A stretch of 64,000 bases of DNA from assembly GCA_902573425.1 (NCBI GenBank), contig CACGJO010000003.1, positions 23,901-87,900 of the forward strand, in the 5' to 3' direction. The translations under genes were made by a program, and so were the position numbers. Positions 45,259 to 55,190 of this stretch are shown one piece after another (position 1 is the stretch's first letter; every line of letters begins with the position of its first letter). The stretch is from an uncultured Pelagibacteraceae bacterium. GTDB lineage: Bacteria > Pseudomonadota > Alphaproteobacteria > Pelagibacterales > Pelagibacteraceae. Below the pieces are notes generated by a model that was given only the letters and a program-made list of their open reading frames with translations, did no database searches and had not been told where the DNA came from.

Positions 45259-45465
45259 ATGCCGAAATTAAAAACCAAAAGCTCAGCAAAAAAAAGATTT
45301 AAAGTGACAAAATCTGGAAAAATAAAAATGCCCCAAGCAGGTAAAAGACACGGTATGATTAAAAGAACAAACTCTCAAATTAGAAAACAAAGAGGAACAA
45401 CTATAATGACAAAACAGGATTCTAAAATTGTAAAATCTTATATGCCATATAGTTTGAGAGGTTAA
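45259..45465 (+). CDS. rpmI: 50S ribosomal protein L35
   Basis: A 68-residue basic ribosomal protein with the L35 pattern: [20 protein letters not shown] at the start, GKRHGMIKR near 28 and a C-terminal YMPYSLRG. The correct start is the ATG at 45259; the frame stays open upstream to 45202, but that would translate the promoter repeat. No Shine-Dalgarno is visible and the predicted transcript starts three bases before the ATG. Normally it follows infC directly; here three genes intervene. rplT follows 1 nt after its stop. Confidence 0.95.
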   Translation: MPKLKTKSSAKKRFKVTKSGKIKMPQAGKRHGMIKRTNSQIRKQRGTTIMTKQDSKIVKSYMPYSLRG

Positions 45466-45466
45466 T

Positions 45467-45823
45467 ATGTCTAGAACTAAAAGAGGGGTTGTAAGTAGAG
45501 CGAGGCATAAAAAAGTTCTAAAATTTGTTAAAGGACAATTCGGCAGAAGAAAAAATACAATTCGTGTGGCTAGGCAAGCGATGGAAAAAGCCATGCAATA
45601 TGCATACAGAGATAGAAGAGCAAAAAAAAGGGAATTTAGATCTTTATGGATACAAAGAATAAATGCAGGTGTAAGAGAAGAAGGTATGACATATTCAAAA
45701 TTTATTAATGGGTTAAGCAAATCAAAGATTAAATTAGACCGAAAAGTTTTAGCTGATTTAGCTTATAATAATCCAGAAGCTTTCAAATCCCTTGTAAAAA
45801 AAGTTCAGTTATCAATAAAATAA
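45467..45823 (+). CDS. rplT: 50S ribosomal protein L20
   Basis: A 118-residue L20. [19 protein letters not shown] at the start, [26 protein letters not shown] near 27 and [19 protein letters not shown] near 61 are typical. It is an early 23S rRNA-binding assembly protein and in other bacteria represses its own operon. Starts one base after rpmI. About 40 bp separate it from pheS. Confidence 0.97.
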   Translation: MSRTKRGVVSRARHKKVLKFVKGQFGRRKNTIRVARQAMEKAMQYAYRDRRAKKREFRSLWIQRINAGVREEGMTYSKFINGLSKSKIKLDRKVLADLAYNNPEAFKSLVKKVQLSIK

Positions 45824-45864
45824 ACTTGTTTTTTCTTTTATAAAGTTAGAGTAAAAACTAACTA

Positions 45865-46920
45865 ATGGTAGATTTACGAGAATTAATTCAGAAAGTATCG
45901 CAAGCAAAAGACAAGTTAGAATTGCAAAATCTTAAGTCTCAATTTTTGGGGAAAAATAGTCAAATTAATCAAGAATTTAAAAAACTCGGTTCACTTAACG
46001 AAGACGAAAGAAAAATTCGAGCATCATCTTTAAATAATGAAAAACAAAAAATTACCGAAGCTATTAACAATAAGTTTAAAGATTTAGAAAATTTAGAAAT
46101 AAATCAAAAATTACAAAAAAATAAAGTTGATGTAACTTTGCCAGCTCGAGAGAGACCAAACGGAAAAATTCATCCAGTCTCGCAAGTAATTGATGAGATT
46201 TCTTCAATATTTTCTGAAATAGGTTTTTCTGTTGCGGAAGGACCAGACGTAGAAAGCGAATACAATAATTTTACCGCTTTAAATACGCCTGAAGATCATC
46301 CGGCTAGAGATATGCATGATACTTTTTATTTAGATAAAAATAAAAAAATATTACTAAGAACACATACATCACCAGTTCAAATTAGAACAATGTTAAGTGG
46401 CAAAGCTCCATTTAAAATTATAGTGCCAGGTAGAACTTATCGATGTGATAGTGACCAAACGCATGCACCAATGTTTCATCAATTAGAAGGATTGCATATT
46501 GATAAAGATATAACCATGGGTCATTTAAAAGGATGCCTAGATTATTTTGTTAAAGAATTTTTTGAGGTAAAAAAAATCCGAATGAGATTTAGGCCAAGCC
46601 ATTTTCCATTTACAGAACCTTCAGCAGAAGTTGATATTGGTTACAGAATAGAAAATGGAAGAATTATTGTTGGCGAAGGTGACAAGTGGCTTGAGATATT
46701 AGGTTGTGGAATGGTTCATCCAAATGTTTTAAAAAATGCCAAAGTTGATCCAAAAAAATTTCAAGGTTATGCATTCGGTATGGGAATAGATAGACTCGCG
46801 ATGTTAAAATATGGAATAAACGATCTTAGATCTTTTTTTGAAGCCGATTTTAGATGGTTAAATTATTTTGGATTTGATCCTTTAGACGTCCCGACAAATT
46901 ATAGAGGACTGAGCAGATGA
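45865..46920 (+). CDS. pheS: Phenylalanyl-tRNA synthetase alpha subunit
   Basis: Catalytic alpha subunit of the (alpha-beta)2 class II synthetase, 351 residues. An N-terminal coiled coil (residues ~1-90) binds tRNA. The core shows [10 protein letters not shown] near 104, [20 protein letters not shown] near 135 (motif 2 region with HPARD), [12 protein letters not shown] near 168 and the motif 3 region [19 protein letters not shown] near 318. The ATG at 45865 gives the normal N-terminus. Its stop overlaps pheT by 4 nt (ATGA). Confidence 0.97.
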   Translation: MVDLRELIQKVSQAKDKLELQNLKSQFLGKNSQINQEFKKLGSLNEDERKIRASSLNNEKQKITEAINNKFKDLENLEINQKLQKNKVDVTLPARERPNGKIHPVSQVIDEISSIFSEIGFSVAEGPDVESEYNNFTALNTPEDHPARDMHDTFYLDKNKKILLRTHTSPVQIRTMLSGKAPFKIIVPGRTYRCDSDQTHAPMFHQLEGLHIDKDITMGHLKGCLDYFVKEFFEVKKIRMRFRPSHFPFTEPSAEVDIGYRIENGRIIVGEGDKWLEILGCGMVHPNVLKNAKVDPKKFQGYAFGMGIDRLAMLKYGINDLRSFFEADFRWLNYFGFDPLDVPTNYRGLSR

Positions 46921-49319
46921 TAATAACTTTATCTTGGCTCAAAGACCATCTAATTACCAATGTTAATTTAGAAAAAATAATAGACAAACTTACAAGCATA
47001 GGTCTTGAAGTTGAAGGAATAAAAGATATTCAAAGCGAACTATCTAATTTTAAAATTGCAAAGGTTTTAAAAGCGGAAAAACATCCAAATGCAGATAAAT
47101 TAAAACTTTGTGAAGTAAGTTTGGGTAATAGCAAAACATTTAAAGTCGTTTGTGGGGCTGCTAATGCCAGAGATGGATTAATCACAGTATATGCTCCTCC
47201 AGGAACTGTAATTCCAAAAACAAAAATGAAATTAAAAGTTGCTAAAATTAGAGGAGTAGAATCTCACGGCATGTTATGTTCTGAAAGTGAACTTAATATT
47301 TCAGATGAAACTGATGGAATAATTGAGCTAAAGAATAAAAACAAGGAAATTGGAAAAAACTTTTTTAAGAGTAAAGGAGAAAGATCAATTGATTTATCAA
47401 TTACTCCAAACAGACCAGATTGTTTAGGTGTTCGAGGAATAGCAAGAGACTTAGCTTCAGCAGGTTTAGGGAGACTTGCTAGTTTTAAAAAAATCAAATT
47501 TAAACAAAATTTTTCTCAACCAGTAAAAATTTCCATTACAAAAGAAAAAAACCAGGGATGCATGTCTTTTGGTGCTTGCTACATCAGGAACATTAAAAAC
47601 AAAGAAAGTCCAAAATGGTTAAAAGAAAAAATAATTTCACTTGGTTTAAAACCAATATCTGCAGTTGTTGATATTACAAATTATGTAATGTTGGATTTAA
47701 ATAGACCTTTGCACGCTTATGATGCTGATAAAATCGATGAAGAAATTATTGTAAGAAATTCAAAACCAGAGGAAAGTTTTGAAGCACTAGATAGTAAAAA
47801 ATATATTCTCAGAAATAATATGTGTGTTATTTCTGACAAAACGGGTGCGTTGGGGCTTGGAGGAATTATCGGGGGCACTCGCTCAGGAACAGAATTTGAA
47901 ACAAAGAATATACTTCTTGAGTCGGCATATTTTTATCCATCCTCTGTTAGAAAAACTGCCAATACTTTAGACATTGATACAGATGCAAAATATAGATTTG
48001 AGAGAGGAATTGATCCAAATTCAATCAAAGAAGGTCTCCAATTAGCAACAGAATTAATTATTAAAATTTGTGGAGGAGAAGCAAGTAAATTTTCTATTGT
48101 TGGGAAATCTAATGTGAAAAATAGAACAATTGAAATTGATCATAATAAATTCAAAAAAGTTATAGGAATTCCAATTTCTTCAAATGAAACTAAAAAAATA
48201 CTTAACTCATTAGGTTTTAAAATAAAAGTTTCTAAAAAAAATTTTAAAGTTGAAATTCCTTCTTGGAGACCAGATGTAAAGCAAGATATAGATATTATTG
48301 AAGAACTCATAAGAATAAAAGGGTTTGATAAGATTTCTTTAATTCATCCAGAAAGAAAAAGATCAAAAGAAACACTTAATTTTAAACAGAAATTATTTCA
48401 TCTTTCTCAAAGGGCTGTAGCTAGCAAAGGTTATTTAGAAGCAGTAACTTGGTCATTTACAGACTCTCGAGTAGATAAACAGTTTTCAAAAGGAAAAAAA
48501 GAAATAGAAATTACAAATCCAATTTCAAGTGATTTAAATGTTTTAAGAAGATCAATATTTTCAAATTTAATCATTTATTTAAAAAAGAATCAGGATAGAG
48601 GTTACCCAGATCTCTCATTATTCGAGATTGGACCAACTTTTTCTGGAAATAAGCCTGGCGAACAGCAAGTTGTTTTAGGTGCTTTAAAATCTGGTGTAGC
48701 AAATAGGAAAAGTTGGGAATCTAAAGCTAGAAATATAGATGTTTTTGATGTTAAAGCAGATGCAATAAAAACTTTGGTGGAGTTTGGTATAAATGAAAAT
48801 GATTTACATATAAGCAACAATACACAAGATTTTTACAACCCTGGAAGGTCTGGATCTGTGAATCTTAAATCGTCAAATGGCCCACAACTAGCTTCTTTTG
48901 GAGAAATACATCCAGGTATAGTTTCAAATATAGATTTAAAAGAGGGAAATGTTTGTGGATTTGAGATTTTTCTAAAAAATGTACCAGAACCTCAAAAAAA
49001 ATATAGACTTGCTAAAAGAAACTACTCTGTTTCCGAATTTCAAAAATCTGAGAGAGACTTTGCATTTGTTATTGATAAAAATTACAAAGCAGGCGACATA
49101 GAAAAAATGATAAGCGAGGCTGATAAAAGTCTTATTAAAAAAGTTTTAATATTTGATGTCTTCGAAGGTGGTAGTATGCCCGAAGGAAAAAAATCTATAG
49201 CTGTAAATGTTACAATTCAATCAATGGAAAAAACTCTTTCAGAAAAAGATTTAAACGAAGTTAGTCAAAAAATAATAAATATTGTTAAAGCCAAGACTGG
49301 TGGAACAATAAGATCCTAA
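46917..49319 (+). CDS. pheT: Phenylalanyl-tRNA synthetase beta subunit
   Basis: An 800-residue beta subunit. An N-terminal tRNA-binding (EMAP-like) domain has [18 protein letters not shown] near residue 49, followed by B3/B4 editing domain features ([20 protein letters not shown] near 160), B5 ([11 protein letters not shown] near 261, [10 protein letters not shown] near 358), the catalytic-like domain and the C-terminal anticodon-binding FDX domain ending in a [10 protein letters not shown] tail. Provides editing and tRNA recognition for PheS. One-base overlap with lepA. Confidence 0.96.
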   Translation: MIITLSWLKDHLITNVNLEKIIDKLTSIGLEVEGIKDIQSELSNFKIAKVLKAEKHPNADKLKLCEVSLGNSKTFKVVCGAANARDGLITVYAPPGTVIPKTKMKLKVAKIRGVESHGMLCSESELNISDETDGIIELKNKNKEIGKNFFKSKGERSIDLSITPNRPDCLGVRGIARDLASAGLGRLASFKKIKFKQNFSQPVKISITKEKNQGCMSFGACYIRNIKNKESPKWLKEKIISLGLKPISAVVDITNYVMLDLNRPLHAYDADKIDEEIIVRNSKPEESFEALDSKKYILRNNMCVISDKTGALGLGGIIGGTRSGTEFETKNILLESAYFYPSSVRKTANTLDIDTDAKYRFERGIDPNSIKEGLQLATELIIKICGGEASKFSIVGKSNVKNRTIEIDHNKFKKVIGIPISSNETKKILNSLGFKIKVSKKNFKVEIPSWRPDVKQDIDIIEELIRIKGFDKISLIHPERKRSKETLNFKQKLFHLSQRAVASKGYLEAVTWSFTDSRVDKQFSKGKKEIEITNPISSDLNVLRRSIFSNLIIYLKKNQDRGYPDLSLFEIGPTFSGNKPGEQQVVLGALKSGVANRKSWESKARNIDVFDVKADAIKTLVEFGINENDLHISNNTQDFYNPGRSGSVNLKSSNGPQLASFGEIHPGIVSNIDLKEGNVCGFEIFLKNVPEPQKKYRLAKRNYSVSEFQKSERDFAFVIDKNYKAGDIEKMISEADKSLIKKVLIFDVFEGGSMPEGKKSIAVNVTIQSMEKTLSEKDLNEVSQKIINIVKAKTGGTIRS

Positions 49320-51127
49320 TGTCAGAAATAAATAAAGTAAGAAATTTTGCGATTATCGCACATATTGACCATGGAAAATCCACAATTGCAGACAGAATGA
49401 TTCAAATTTGTGGTGGTCTTTCAAAACGAGAGATGAAAGAGCAAGTTTTGGATTCAATGGATATTGAGAGAGAAAGAGGAATTACTATTAAAGCCCAAAC
49501 TGTTAAATTAAATTATAAATCAAAAGATGGGAAAGATTATATATTAAATATTATTGATACCCCTGGTCATGTTGATTTTAGTTATGAAGTTAGCCGTTCT
49601 TTACTTGCTTGTGAAGGGTCAGTATTAATTGTTGATAGTTCTCAAGGTGTTGAGGCTCAAACTTTAGCCAATGTTTATCAAGCATTAGATACGAATCATC
49701 ATATTGTACCAGTTTTAAATAAAATTGATTTACCTGCCTCTGATACGGAAAAAGTTAAAAAGCAGATAGAGGATGTAATTGGCATAGACACATCAAATGC
49801 TATTTCATGTTCAGGAAAAACAGGTGAGGGTGTTCAAGAAATTTTAGAGTCAATAGTAAAAGACCTCCCTCAACCGAAAGGAGATTCAAAATCTAAACTT
49901 AAATCATTATTAGTAGACAGTTGGTATGATAGCTATCTAGGTGTGGTAATTTTAGTTAGGATTTTAGATGGAAAAATTAAAAAAGGAATGAAAATAAAGT
50001 TAATGTCTACTAATCAAGAATACGAAATAGAGAAGGTTGGTGTTTTTACACCTAAAGCTAAAGATATCGAAGAATTAAACGCTGGTGAGATAGGATTTAT
50101 TATTACTGGAATTAAAAGTTTATCACAAACAAAGGTTGGAGATACAATATGTGACTCAAAAGATCCTTTAGAAAAACCCTTACCCGGATTTAAACCGAGT
50201 AAACCTGTTGTATTTTGCGGGTTATTTCCAGTTGATAGTTCAGAGTATCAAAAACTTAAAGATGGTTTAGCAAAACTTAAATTAAATGACTCAAGCTTTT
50301 CTTATGAGCCAGAATCTTCAAGTGCATTAGGTTTAGGCTTTAGATGCGGATTTTTAGGTTTGCTACATTTAGAGATTATTACTCAAAGACTTGAAAGAGA
50401 ATTTGATATTAATTTAATAACTACAACACCTGGCGTAGTTTATAAACTGAATAAAATTAATGGAGAAGTGACAGATCTTCAAAACCCCACATCCATGCCA
50501 GACCCGTCTCAAATAAAACTTATAGAGGAACCTTGGATAAAGGCTACAATTATTACTCCAGATGAATACTTGGGTTCGATCATTAAAATATGTCAGGATA
50601 AAAGAGGAATTCAAAAAGACTTATCATATTCTGGAAATAGAGCTGTATTAGTTTATGAACTTCCACTTAATGAAGTCGTATTTGATTTTTATGACAAGTT
50701 AAAATCTATAACAAGTGGGTATGCAAGTTTTGATTATGAAATTACAGGTTACAAGGAAGGCAGTTTGGTTAAATTAGGAATACTAGTAAATAATGAGCCT
50801 GTAGATGCTTTATCAATGATTATCCATAAAGAATTTGCACAGAATCAAGGAAGACTTGTTTGTGAAAAATTAAAAGATCTCATTCCAAGACATAATTTCA
50901 TGATACCTATACAAGCTGCAATAGGTGGCAAAATTATTGCTAGAGAGAGCATAAAAGGTTTTAAGAAAGATGTTCTTACAAAAATACATGGCGGTGGTGC
51001 CCGTGACCGTAAAAGAAAATTATTGGAAAAACAAAAAAAAGGTAAAGCTAGATCAAAACAATTTGGAAGAGTTGAAATTCCACAGGAAGCTTTTATAGGC
51101 GTATTGAAAATAAACAAAGAGACATGA
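49319..51127 (+). CDS. lepA: Elongation factor 4 (LepA)
   Basis: Translational GTPase of 602 residues. G1 AHIDHGKST near residue 14, G3 [16 protein letters not shown] near 79, G4 NKID near 133 and the EF-G-like domains are intact. It acts on stalled or late-assembling ribosomes. The C-terminal domain ends [27 protein letters not shown], as expected. Just before it, the loop usually written CYGGDxSRKRKLL reads [14 protein letters not shown], one residue longer and without the Cys-Tyr. Start and stop overlap pheT and the next glycosyltransferase. Confidence 0.95.
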   Translation: MSEINKVRNFAIIAHIDHGKSTIADRMIQICGGLSKREMKEQVLDSMDIERERGITIKAQTVKLNYKSKDGKDYILNIIDTPGHVDFSYEVSRSLLACEGSVLIVDSSQGVEAQTLANVYQALDTNHHIVPVLNKIDLPASDTEKVKKQIEDVIGIDTSNAISCSGKTGEGVQEILESIVKDLPQPKGDSKSKLKSLLVDSWYDSYLGVVILVRILDGKIKKGMKIKLMSTNQEYEIEKVGVFTPKAKDIEELNAGEIGFIITGIKSLSQTKVGDTICDSKDPLEKPLPGFKPSKPVVFCGLFPVDSSEYQKLKDGLAKLKLNDSSFSYEPESSSALGLGFRCGFLGLLHLEIITQRLEREFDINLITTTPGVVYKLNKINGEVTDLQNPTSMPDPSQIKLIEEPWIKATIITPDEYLGSIIKICQDKRGIQKDLSYSGNRAVLVYELPLNEVVFDFYDKLKSITSGYASFDYEITGYKEGSLVKLGILVNNEPVDALSMIIHKEFAQNQGRLVCEKLKDLIPRHNFMIPIQAAIGGKIIARESIKGFKKDVLTKIHGGGARDRKRKLLEKQKKGKARSKQFGRVEIPQEAFIGVLKINKET

Positions 51128-52152
51128 TACAAAATAAGCTCTGCATAATATCAAACGAAAAAATTTCTAATTCGGCTAATAATTTTTTTTGTGATAATCT
51201 TGATATGAAATCTACCCCAGAAGGCTTAAACACAAATTTAGATGTTCATATTTTAGCTAGAAATTCCAGTAAAGCAAGATCACACAAAATAAACATAGAA
51301 AAAATTACTTTAAGTAAAACATTTTTTGGATTTATTTATTCAATTTTAAAATCTTTTAAAGAAAAGGATACAAAATATTTAATAATTTCAATATCTCCAT
51401 TTACATTTTTTTCAATTATTTTTCTCGCTATTTTTAGAAAGAAATCAATGACCTATTTAAGGAGTGATGGATATGAGGAATACAAAAACATTTTAGGTTT
51501 TATAGGTCCAATTATATATCATTTAATGTTTTCAGTAGTTTCAAAAATATCGTACTTGATTGGTTGTAATAAAAAAGTTTTAAGAGGAAAAGAGGGAAAA
51601 ATAATTTATCCTTCACAATTAACAGATAAATGGTTTTCAAATACATCTGCAGCTGAACTTAATAAAATGAAATTGTTATATGTTGGCAGAGTAAAAGTAG
51701 AAAAAGGCATTTATTCTCTATTAAAAATACTAAAGGATTTTAAAAAGGATATATCATTATCGATTGTGGGAATGGAAAAAGAAGTTAACAAAACTGTTAA
51801 ACAGGAAAATGTAAATATTTTAGAAATTGAAACTTCGGAGGAAAAATTAATCGAGCTTTATGATAATCACAATATCTTTATTCTTCCCTCGTTTACCGAA
51901 GGTCACCCCATGGTCTTATTAGAGTCATTAGCACGTTTCAGACCAGTTATTATATTTGAGGAAATCAGTCATGTGGTTGGGAGTAAAAAAGGTATTTTTA
52001 TTGCCAAAAGAAACCCAGAAAGTCTATTGGAAAAGATCGAATACATCCGGAGCAATTACAACAAAATACAGGAAGACATGAAAAATAATAATTTACCACT
52101 AAAAAAAGATTTTTTAAAAGAGTTTCAGAGCTCTATTTTAAATTTTAATTAG
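51124..52152 (+). CDS. GT4-like glycosyltransferase
   Basis: A 342-residue glycosyltransferase. The C-terminal donor domain is clear: [20 protein letters not shown] near residue 183 and the EX7E region [20 protein letters not shown] near 258. A hydrophobic stretch near residues 90-105 may bind membrane. It overlaps lepA by 4 nt and its TAG stop shares its last base with the first base of tRNA-Ser. It is probably an accessory gene wedged between lepA and the tRNA, acting in surface-glycan synthesis. Very AT-rich. Confidence 0.8.
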   Translation: MIQNKLCIISNEKISNSANNFFCDNLDMKSTPEGLNTNLDVHILARNSSKARSHKINIEKITLSKTFFGFIYSILKSFKEKDTKYLIISISPFTFFSIIFLAIFRKKSMTYLRSDGYEEYKNILGFIGPIIYHLMFSVVSKISYLIGCNKKVLRGKEGKIIYPSQLTDKWFSNTSAAELNKMKLLYVGRVKVEKGIYSLLKILKDFKKDISLSIVGMEKEVNKTVKQENVNILEIETSEEKLIELYDNHNIFILPSFTEGHPMVLLESLARFRPVIIFEEISHVVGSKKGIFIAKRNPESLLEKIEYIRSNYNKIQEDMKNNNLPLKKDFLKEFQSSILNFN

Positions 52153-52241
52153 GAGAGATGGCCGAGTGGTTGAAGGCGCACGCTTGGAAAGTGTGTAAAC
52201 GGGAAACCGTTTCGTGGGTTCGAATCCCACTCTCTCCGCCA
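52152..52241 (+). tRNA. tRNA-Ser (anticodon GGA)
   Basis: Acceptor GGAGAGA pairs with TCTCTCC, with discriminator G and encoded CCA. D-arm TGGCCGAGTGGTTGAAGGCG is typical of Ser. The anticodon loop TTGGAAA gives GGA. A long variable arm and T-arm GTGGG-TTCGAAT-CCCAC complete 90 nt. A higher-G+C gene pair lies immediately downstream. Confidence 0.97.
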
Positions 52242-52257
52242 TTTTCTAAAAAATTAT

Positions 52258-53178
52258 TTACTTTGTGATCACTAGACGGTTGATTGGCATTGAGAAACGT
52301 CCTTGCCTTTCAAGATCTCTACTTTGTTTTGATATCGTGAGAAGATCAGATAACTTTGAAAGCATTACCTCACGAGTCTCTGGTGACAGAATAAACGAAG
52401 CATAAAAAAACCCCGCAGTAGTTTCGGCCACTTCAGCAACAGGTCCTTCCATGGATACCATGCTAGTTTCGATGCTAATATTAGAATCTGTAAAAGCCTC
52501 ACTTAAAAGATTTTTTAAGCTATCTGTACTACGTATTCTTGGATCACCTAAATCAATCTCACCATATCTGGGTAGCTTAGCTTGTACATATTTATAGATT
52601 AAATTGTATACATCACTATATCCTGGCGCTGCATCCATAGGTCCATTGATCAATGCTGCAAACTTTCCACCTGAGGACAGTACACGACGGATTTCGTTTA
52701 ACACTGGAGTAATTGGGTTCATTAATGTCAAAGCCCAATGGCATAATACAACGTCTATTGAGTTATCATTAATAGCCGTCAAATTTTGTGCTTTTAACTC
52801 AAACAAATCAACAGAACCTTTTGGTAGACGCGCCTCAGCCAGTTCTAATTCCTCAGGACTTATATCTGCTCCTTTTAATTTAAAGTTTTTATTACGGTCG
52901 TATAAGATTTTTAGTAATGGTCCTGATCCACAAGCTAGATCCAGCACACGGATACCATCAACATCAGGCACTATTTCGGCTAACCATTCATAACTATTGC
53001 GTCCAGCCTTATCGCGGCATGAACTTGCACACTTTTCTGTGAAACCTGCATTATTTTGATGTACAGTTTTTAGATGGGCGAGTAGCGCTTTATTATCTGG
53101 CTGTTGATTGTTAGCAATACTGTCAGTCCAGATTGAGTTAAGGCCGTTCTGAGCATTTACATTTTTATTTGTCATCAA
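52258..53178 (-). CDS. Class I SAM-dependent methyltransferase
   Basis: A 306-residue methyltransferase with motif [16 protein letters not shown] near residue 75, an acidic post-[18 protein letters not shown], motif II-like [13 protein letters not shown] near 142 and [17 protein letters not shown] near 163. The substrate is unknown. Codon use and base composition are visibly less AT-rich than neighbours, with many G/C third positions, suggesting recent acquisition. Its start overlaps the upstream PhyH gene by 14 nt, so the two are an operon. Its end lies 16 bp from tRNA-Ser. Confidence 0.85.
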   Translation of the reverse strand: MMTNKNVNAQNGLNSIWTDSIANNQQPDNKALLAHLKTVHQNNAGFTEKCASSCRDKAGRNSYEWLAEIVPDVDGIRVLDLACGSGPLLKILYDRNKNFKLKGADISPEELELAEARLPKGSVDLFELKAQNLTAINDNSIDVVLCHWALTLMNPITPVLNEIRRVLSSGGKFAALINGPMDAAPGYSDVYNLIYKYVQAKLPRYGEIDLGDPRIRSTDSLKNLLSEAFTDSNISIETSMVSMEGPVAEVAETTAGFFYASFILSPETREVMLSKLSDLLTISKQSRDLERQGRFSMPINRLVITK

Positions 53179-54160
53179 CAGGCCAACAAATTGGATTTAG
53201 CGGGCTAGCAGCAATTTCACCAGGTTTTACATTTGGCATGAACTTTTGCCAGTCCCCAGAAACCATTGTAGGAGCGTTTGTAACTCGAGCCCCATCTCTG
53301 AAATAAGTATTGGCTAGAGCCACTCGGCTACGATTTGTGCGATTCCTTGATGCAGTATGAAAATTTAAATTGTGATGAAAGCTAACTTCGCCTAACTCAA
53401 ATGGGGTTTCATTCACTGTGACGCTATTTTTTTTAAAAACTTCAGACACTCCACGGTCATAGCCAGTACCAGTTTTTTCAAATGTAACAGCATTAACCAA
53501 CTTATGTACATCTAACGGATAGGCGAAAGAGAGCGGACCCATCTCAATTGGTGTTGGTTGTGCTGGTACCCAAGCAGTGACTACATCATTAGTATCTAAT
53601 GGAAAATGATGGTCATCATAGTGCCATGGTGTTCTACCACAACCAGCTTGTTTTGCTAAAACGTTATCATGGTAGAGTCTAACTGCCGGGACCCCTAGAA
53701 GATCAGCTGAAATTTTTCCAAGCCGTGGAGATAATACGTATGAACGTATAAGTTTGTTTTTAGGCCATGCCATTTCAAGACTAAGGAAACGGTCATGTGC
53801 TTCTTTATCAGGATCAACATTAAATTCCTTTTTAAGCAGTTTTATTAATTCATCCCTTAGCTTTAGCACAACACCAGGAGAAAAAACTTTTTTGAGTTTT
53901 ATAAAACCATTTTTTCTAAAGAAATCGATTTGATCATTTTTCAAAGGGTAAGTCTCGTTCAATTCCAAGATAACTTCATCATCACTAGGAATTTTAACAT
54001 TTGGCAAAGGTTCAACAGAAATTATCGGATCTTTTTTAATATTATTGTCTGCAAGACCAACATACCAGTCCCACCAGGCCTGGTTGTCTTTATCCCAGGG
54101 TTTACTAATATCTGTGATATCAGACTCACTAGAACTTGGTTTATCTCGAAACATCTTCAT
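53165..54160 (-). CDS. Phytanoyl-CoA dioxygenase (PhyH) family protein
   Basis: Fe(II)/2-oxoglutarate dioxygenase of 331 residues. DFFRKNGFIKLKKVF near residue 79 opens the family domain. The iron-binding HYD is in TPWHYDDHHFPLDTND near 178, and the distal His in NLNFHTASRNRTNRSRVAL near 265, with the 2-oxoglutarate Arg close by. It hydroxylates an unknown substrate, possibly the product or substrate of the overlapping methyltransferase. Like that gene it is richer in G+C than the surrounding chromosome. No signal peptide. Confidence 0.85.
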   Translation of the reverse strand: MKMFRDKPSSSESDITDISKPWDKDNQAWWDWYVGLADNNIKKDPIISVEPLPNVKIPSDDEVILELNETYPLKNDQIDFFRKNGFIKLKKVFSPGVVLKLRDELIKLLKKEFNVDPDKEAHDRFLSLEMAWPKNKLIRSYVLSPRLGKISADLLGVPAVRLYHDNVLAKQAGCGRTPWHYDDHHFPLDTNDVVTAWVPAQPTPIEMGPLSFAYPLDVHKLVNAVTFEKTGTGYDRGVSEVFKKNSVTVNETPFELGEVSFHHNLNFHTASRNRTNRSRVALANTYFRDGARVTNAPTMVSGDWQKFMPNVKPGEIAASPLNPICWPVDDK

Positions 54161-54301
54161 TTAAAAAATTATACAGTTTTTTTTACAATTAGTAAGTGCG
54201 CGTTTTTAAACATTAAACAAAGACTTTGTGTGGATAAAGCATTTAAAAAAAAGATAAAAAGTTAAAAAAATGTTATTATTTACCGATTCGAAAGGAGTTG
54301 T
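54161..54301. other. Spacer at the distal end of the tRNA-Ser gene pair
   Basis: About 140 bp, again very AT-rich. It must hold promoters for the minus-strand PhyH gene and the plus-strand microprotein. I looked for a copy of the tRNA-Ser 3' end that could be an attachment site and saw none. Confidence 0.5.
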
Positions 54302-54358
54302 ATGAGTGGATTAGAAATATTAGTAGTAGCAGTTGTAATTTACTACTTAGCTACTTAA
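54302..54358 (+). CDS. 18-residue hydrophobic microprotein
   Basis: The peptide is MSGLEILVVAVVIYYLAT, a single short hydrophobic helix. AAAGGAG, one of the better Shine-Dalgarno sites in the window, lies about five bases before the ATG. That argues for real translation. No family is recognised. It is convergent with another tiny membrane peptide gene at 54378-54446. Confidence 0.5.
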   Translation: MSGLEILVVAVVIYYLAT

Positions 54359-54377
54359 CTATCTAAAAGTTTAATTT

Positions 54378-54446
54378 TTAAAATATGTATTTATCGCCAA
54401 GATAAAATACAAATCCTACTGCCAACCCTAATAATATCCAATGCAT
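54378..54446 (-). CDS. 22-residue hydrophobic microprotein downstream of NlpC/P60
   Basis: The peptide reads MHWILLGLAVGFVFYLGDKY plus two residues: one membrane helix with a charged end. The ATG follows the NlpC/P60 TAG directly, and AGAAGGA inside that gene's last codons serves as ribosome-binding site. No recognised family. It would be the last gene of the AmpG-NlpC/P60 unit. Confidence 0.45.
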   Translation of the reverse strand: MHWILLGLAVGFVFYLGDKYIF

Positions 54447-55190
54447 CTAAATCCTTCTAATACTAGTAACTTTTAATTTAGCAGTTCTTTCGATTCTTTC
54501 TATAGCTTTTTTCGTATCCATAATAACGACTTTTTTCATTGGCCCGTAAGCATGAATAACTTTTTTATTAGATAAAGCTACAGCCACGTGTCCTTTCCAA
54601 AAAATTATGTCATTTTTTCTTAAATTTTTTAACTTTATTTTTTTAGTCAAGTATTTTTCCTGATCCCGTGAGTCTCTTGGAAAAAATTTATTGTTATAAT
54701 TCAAAAAAACTTGAACTAATGCTGAACAGTCAATTCCTTTAAAACTTTTTCCTCCCCAGAGATATTTAGTGTTCTTGAATAATTTAATATTTTTAAAAAT
54801 ATTTTTATTTTTATGAGATACTTTTTTTAAATCTGATAATTTAATCCAATAATTCTCAAATTTTCCAAACTTACCTTTTTTTTCAATAATGCTTAATCGC
54901 GAGTTGAAAGACAAGTATTTGCTAATTTTATTTTTAATACTAGGCTTACTGTATAGATTTGCTTTTAAAATAAATACTTTAAAATTTGCTTTAATTGGGG
55001 CAGGAAATTTTTTGTTTTTTATAAAACCTTTATATCCGTCTTTTATATTTGTAATTTTTTTCCAATTTTTATTTTTTTTTATTATCCTAAAATTATCCCC
55101 ATAAAGAAGTTGGGTATCTATTTTAGATTTTAAGTTACTCTTATTATAAATATTTAAAACTGGAGAATTATTTCCAAAATTATTTTTCAC
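54447..55190 (-). CDS. NlpC/P60 peptidase with SH3-like domains
   Basis: A 247-residue Cys peptidase. Two SH3b-like segments (residues ~1-60 and ~65-120) precede the NlpC/P60 domain, with the catalytic Cys in GIDCSALVQVF near 151, His in WKGHVAVAL near 201 and the third polar residue in VIHAYGP near 213. The family cleaves gamma-D-Glu-diaminopimelate bonds in cell-wall peptides. No signal peptide or anchor is visible, so it may act in the cytoplasm on imported muropeptides. It overlaps the upstream AmpG-like permease by 11 nt. Confidence 0.82.
   Translation of the reverse strand: MKNNFGNNSPVLNIYNKSNLKSKIDTQLLYGDNFRIIKKNKNWKKITNIKDGYKGFIKNKKFPAPIKANFKVFILKANLYSKPSIKNKISKYLSFNSRLSIIEKKGKFGKFENYWIKLSDLKKVSHKNKNIFKNIKLFKNTKYLWGGKSFKGIDCSALVQVFLNYNNKFFPRDSRDQEKYLTKKIKLKNLRKNDIIFWKGHVAVALSNKKVIHAYGPMKKVVIMDTKKAIERIERTAKLKVTSIRRI

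Noticed and set aside
45843..45864. Small hairpin AGTTAG/CTAACT just before pheS, as a possible attenuator
   Set aside because: Only six weak pairs, no T-run and no leader peptide with Phe codons.
52604..54265. Plus-strand frames opposite the methyltransferase and PhyH genes
   Set aside because: Antisense shadows favoured by the lower AT content; the minus-strand frames carry all catalytic motifs.
52220..54301. Attachment-site repeat of the tRNA-Ser 3' end flanking the higher-G+C pair
   Set aside because: Searched the distal spacer by eye and found no copy of the T-arm/acceptor segment, and no integrase.
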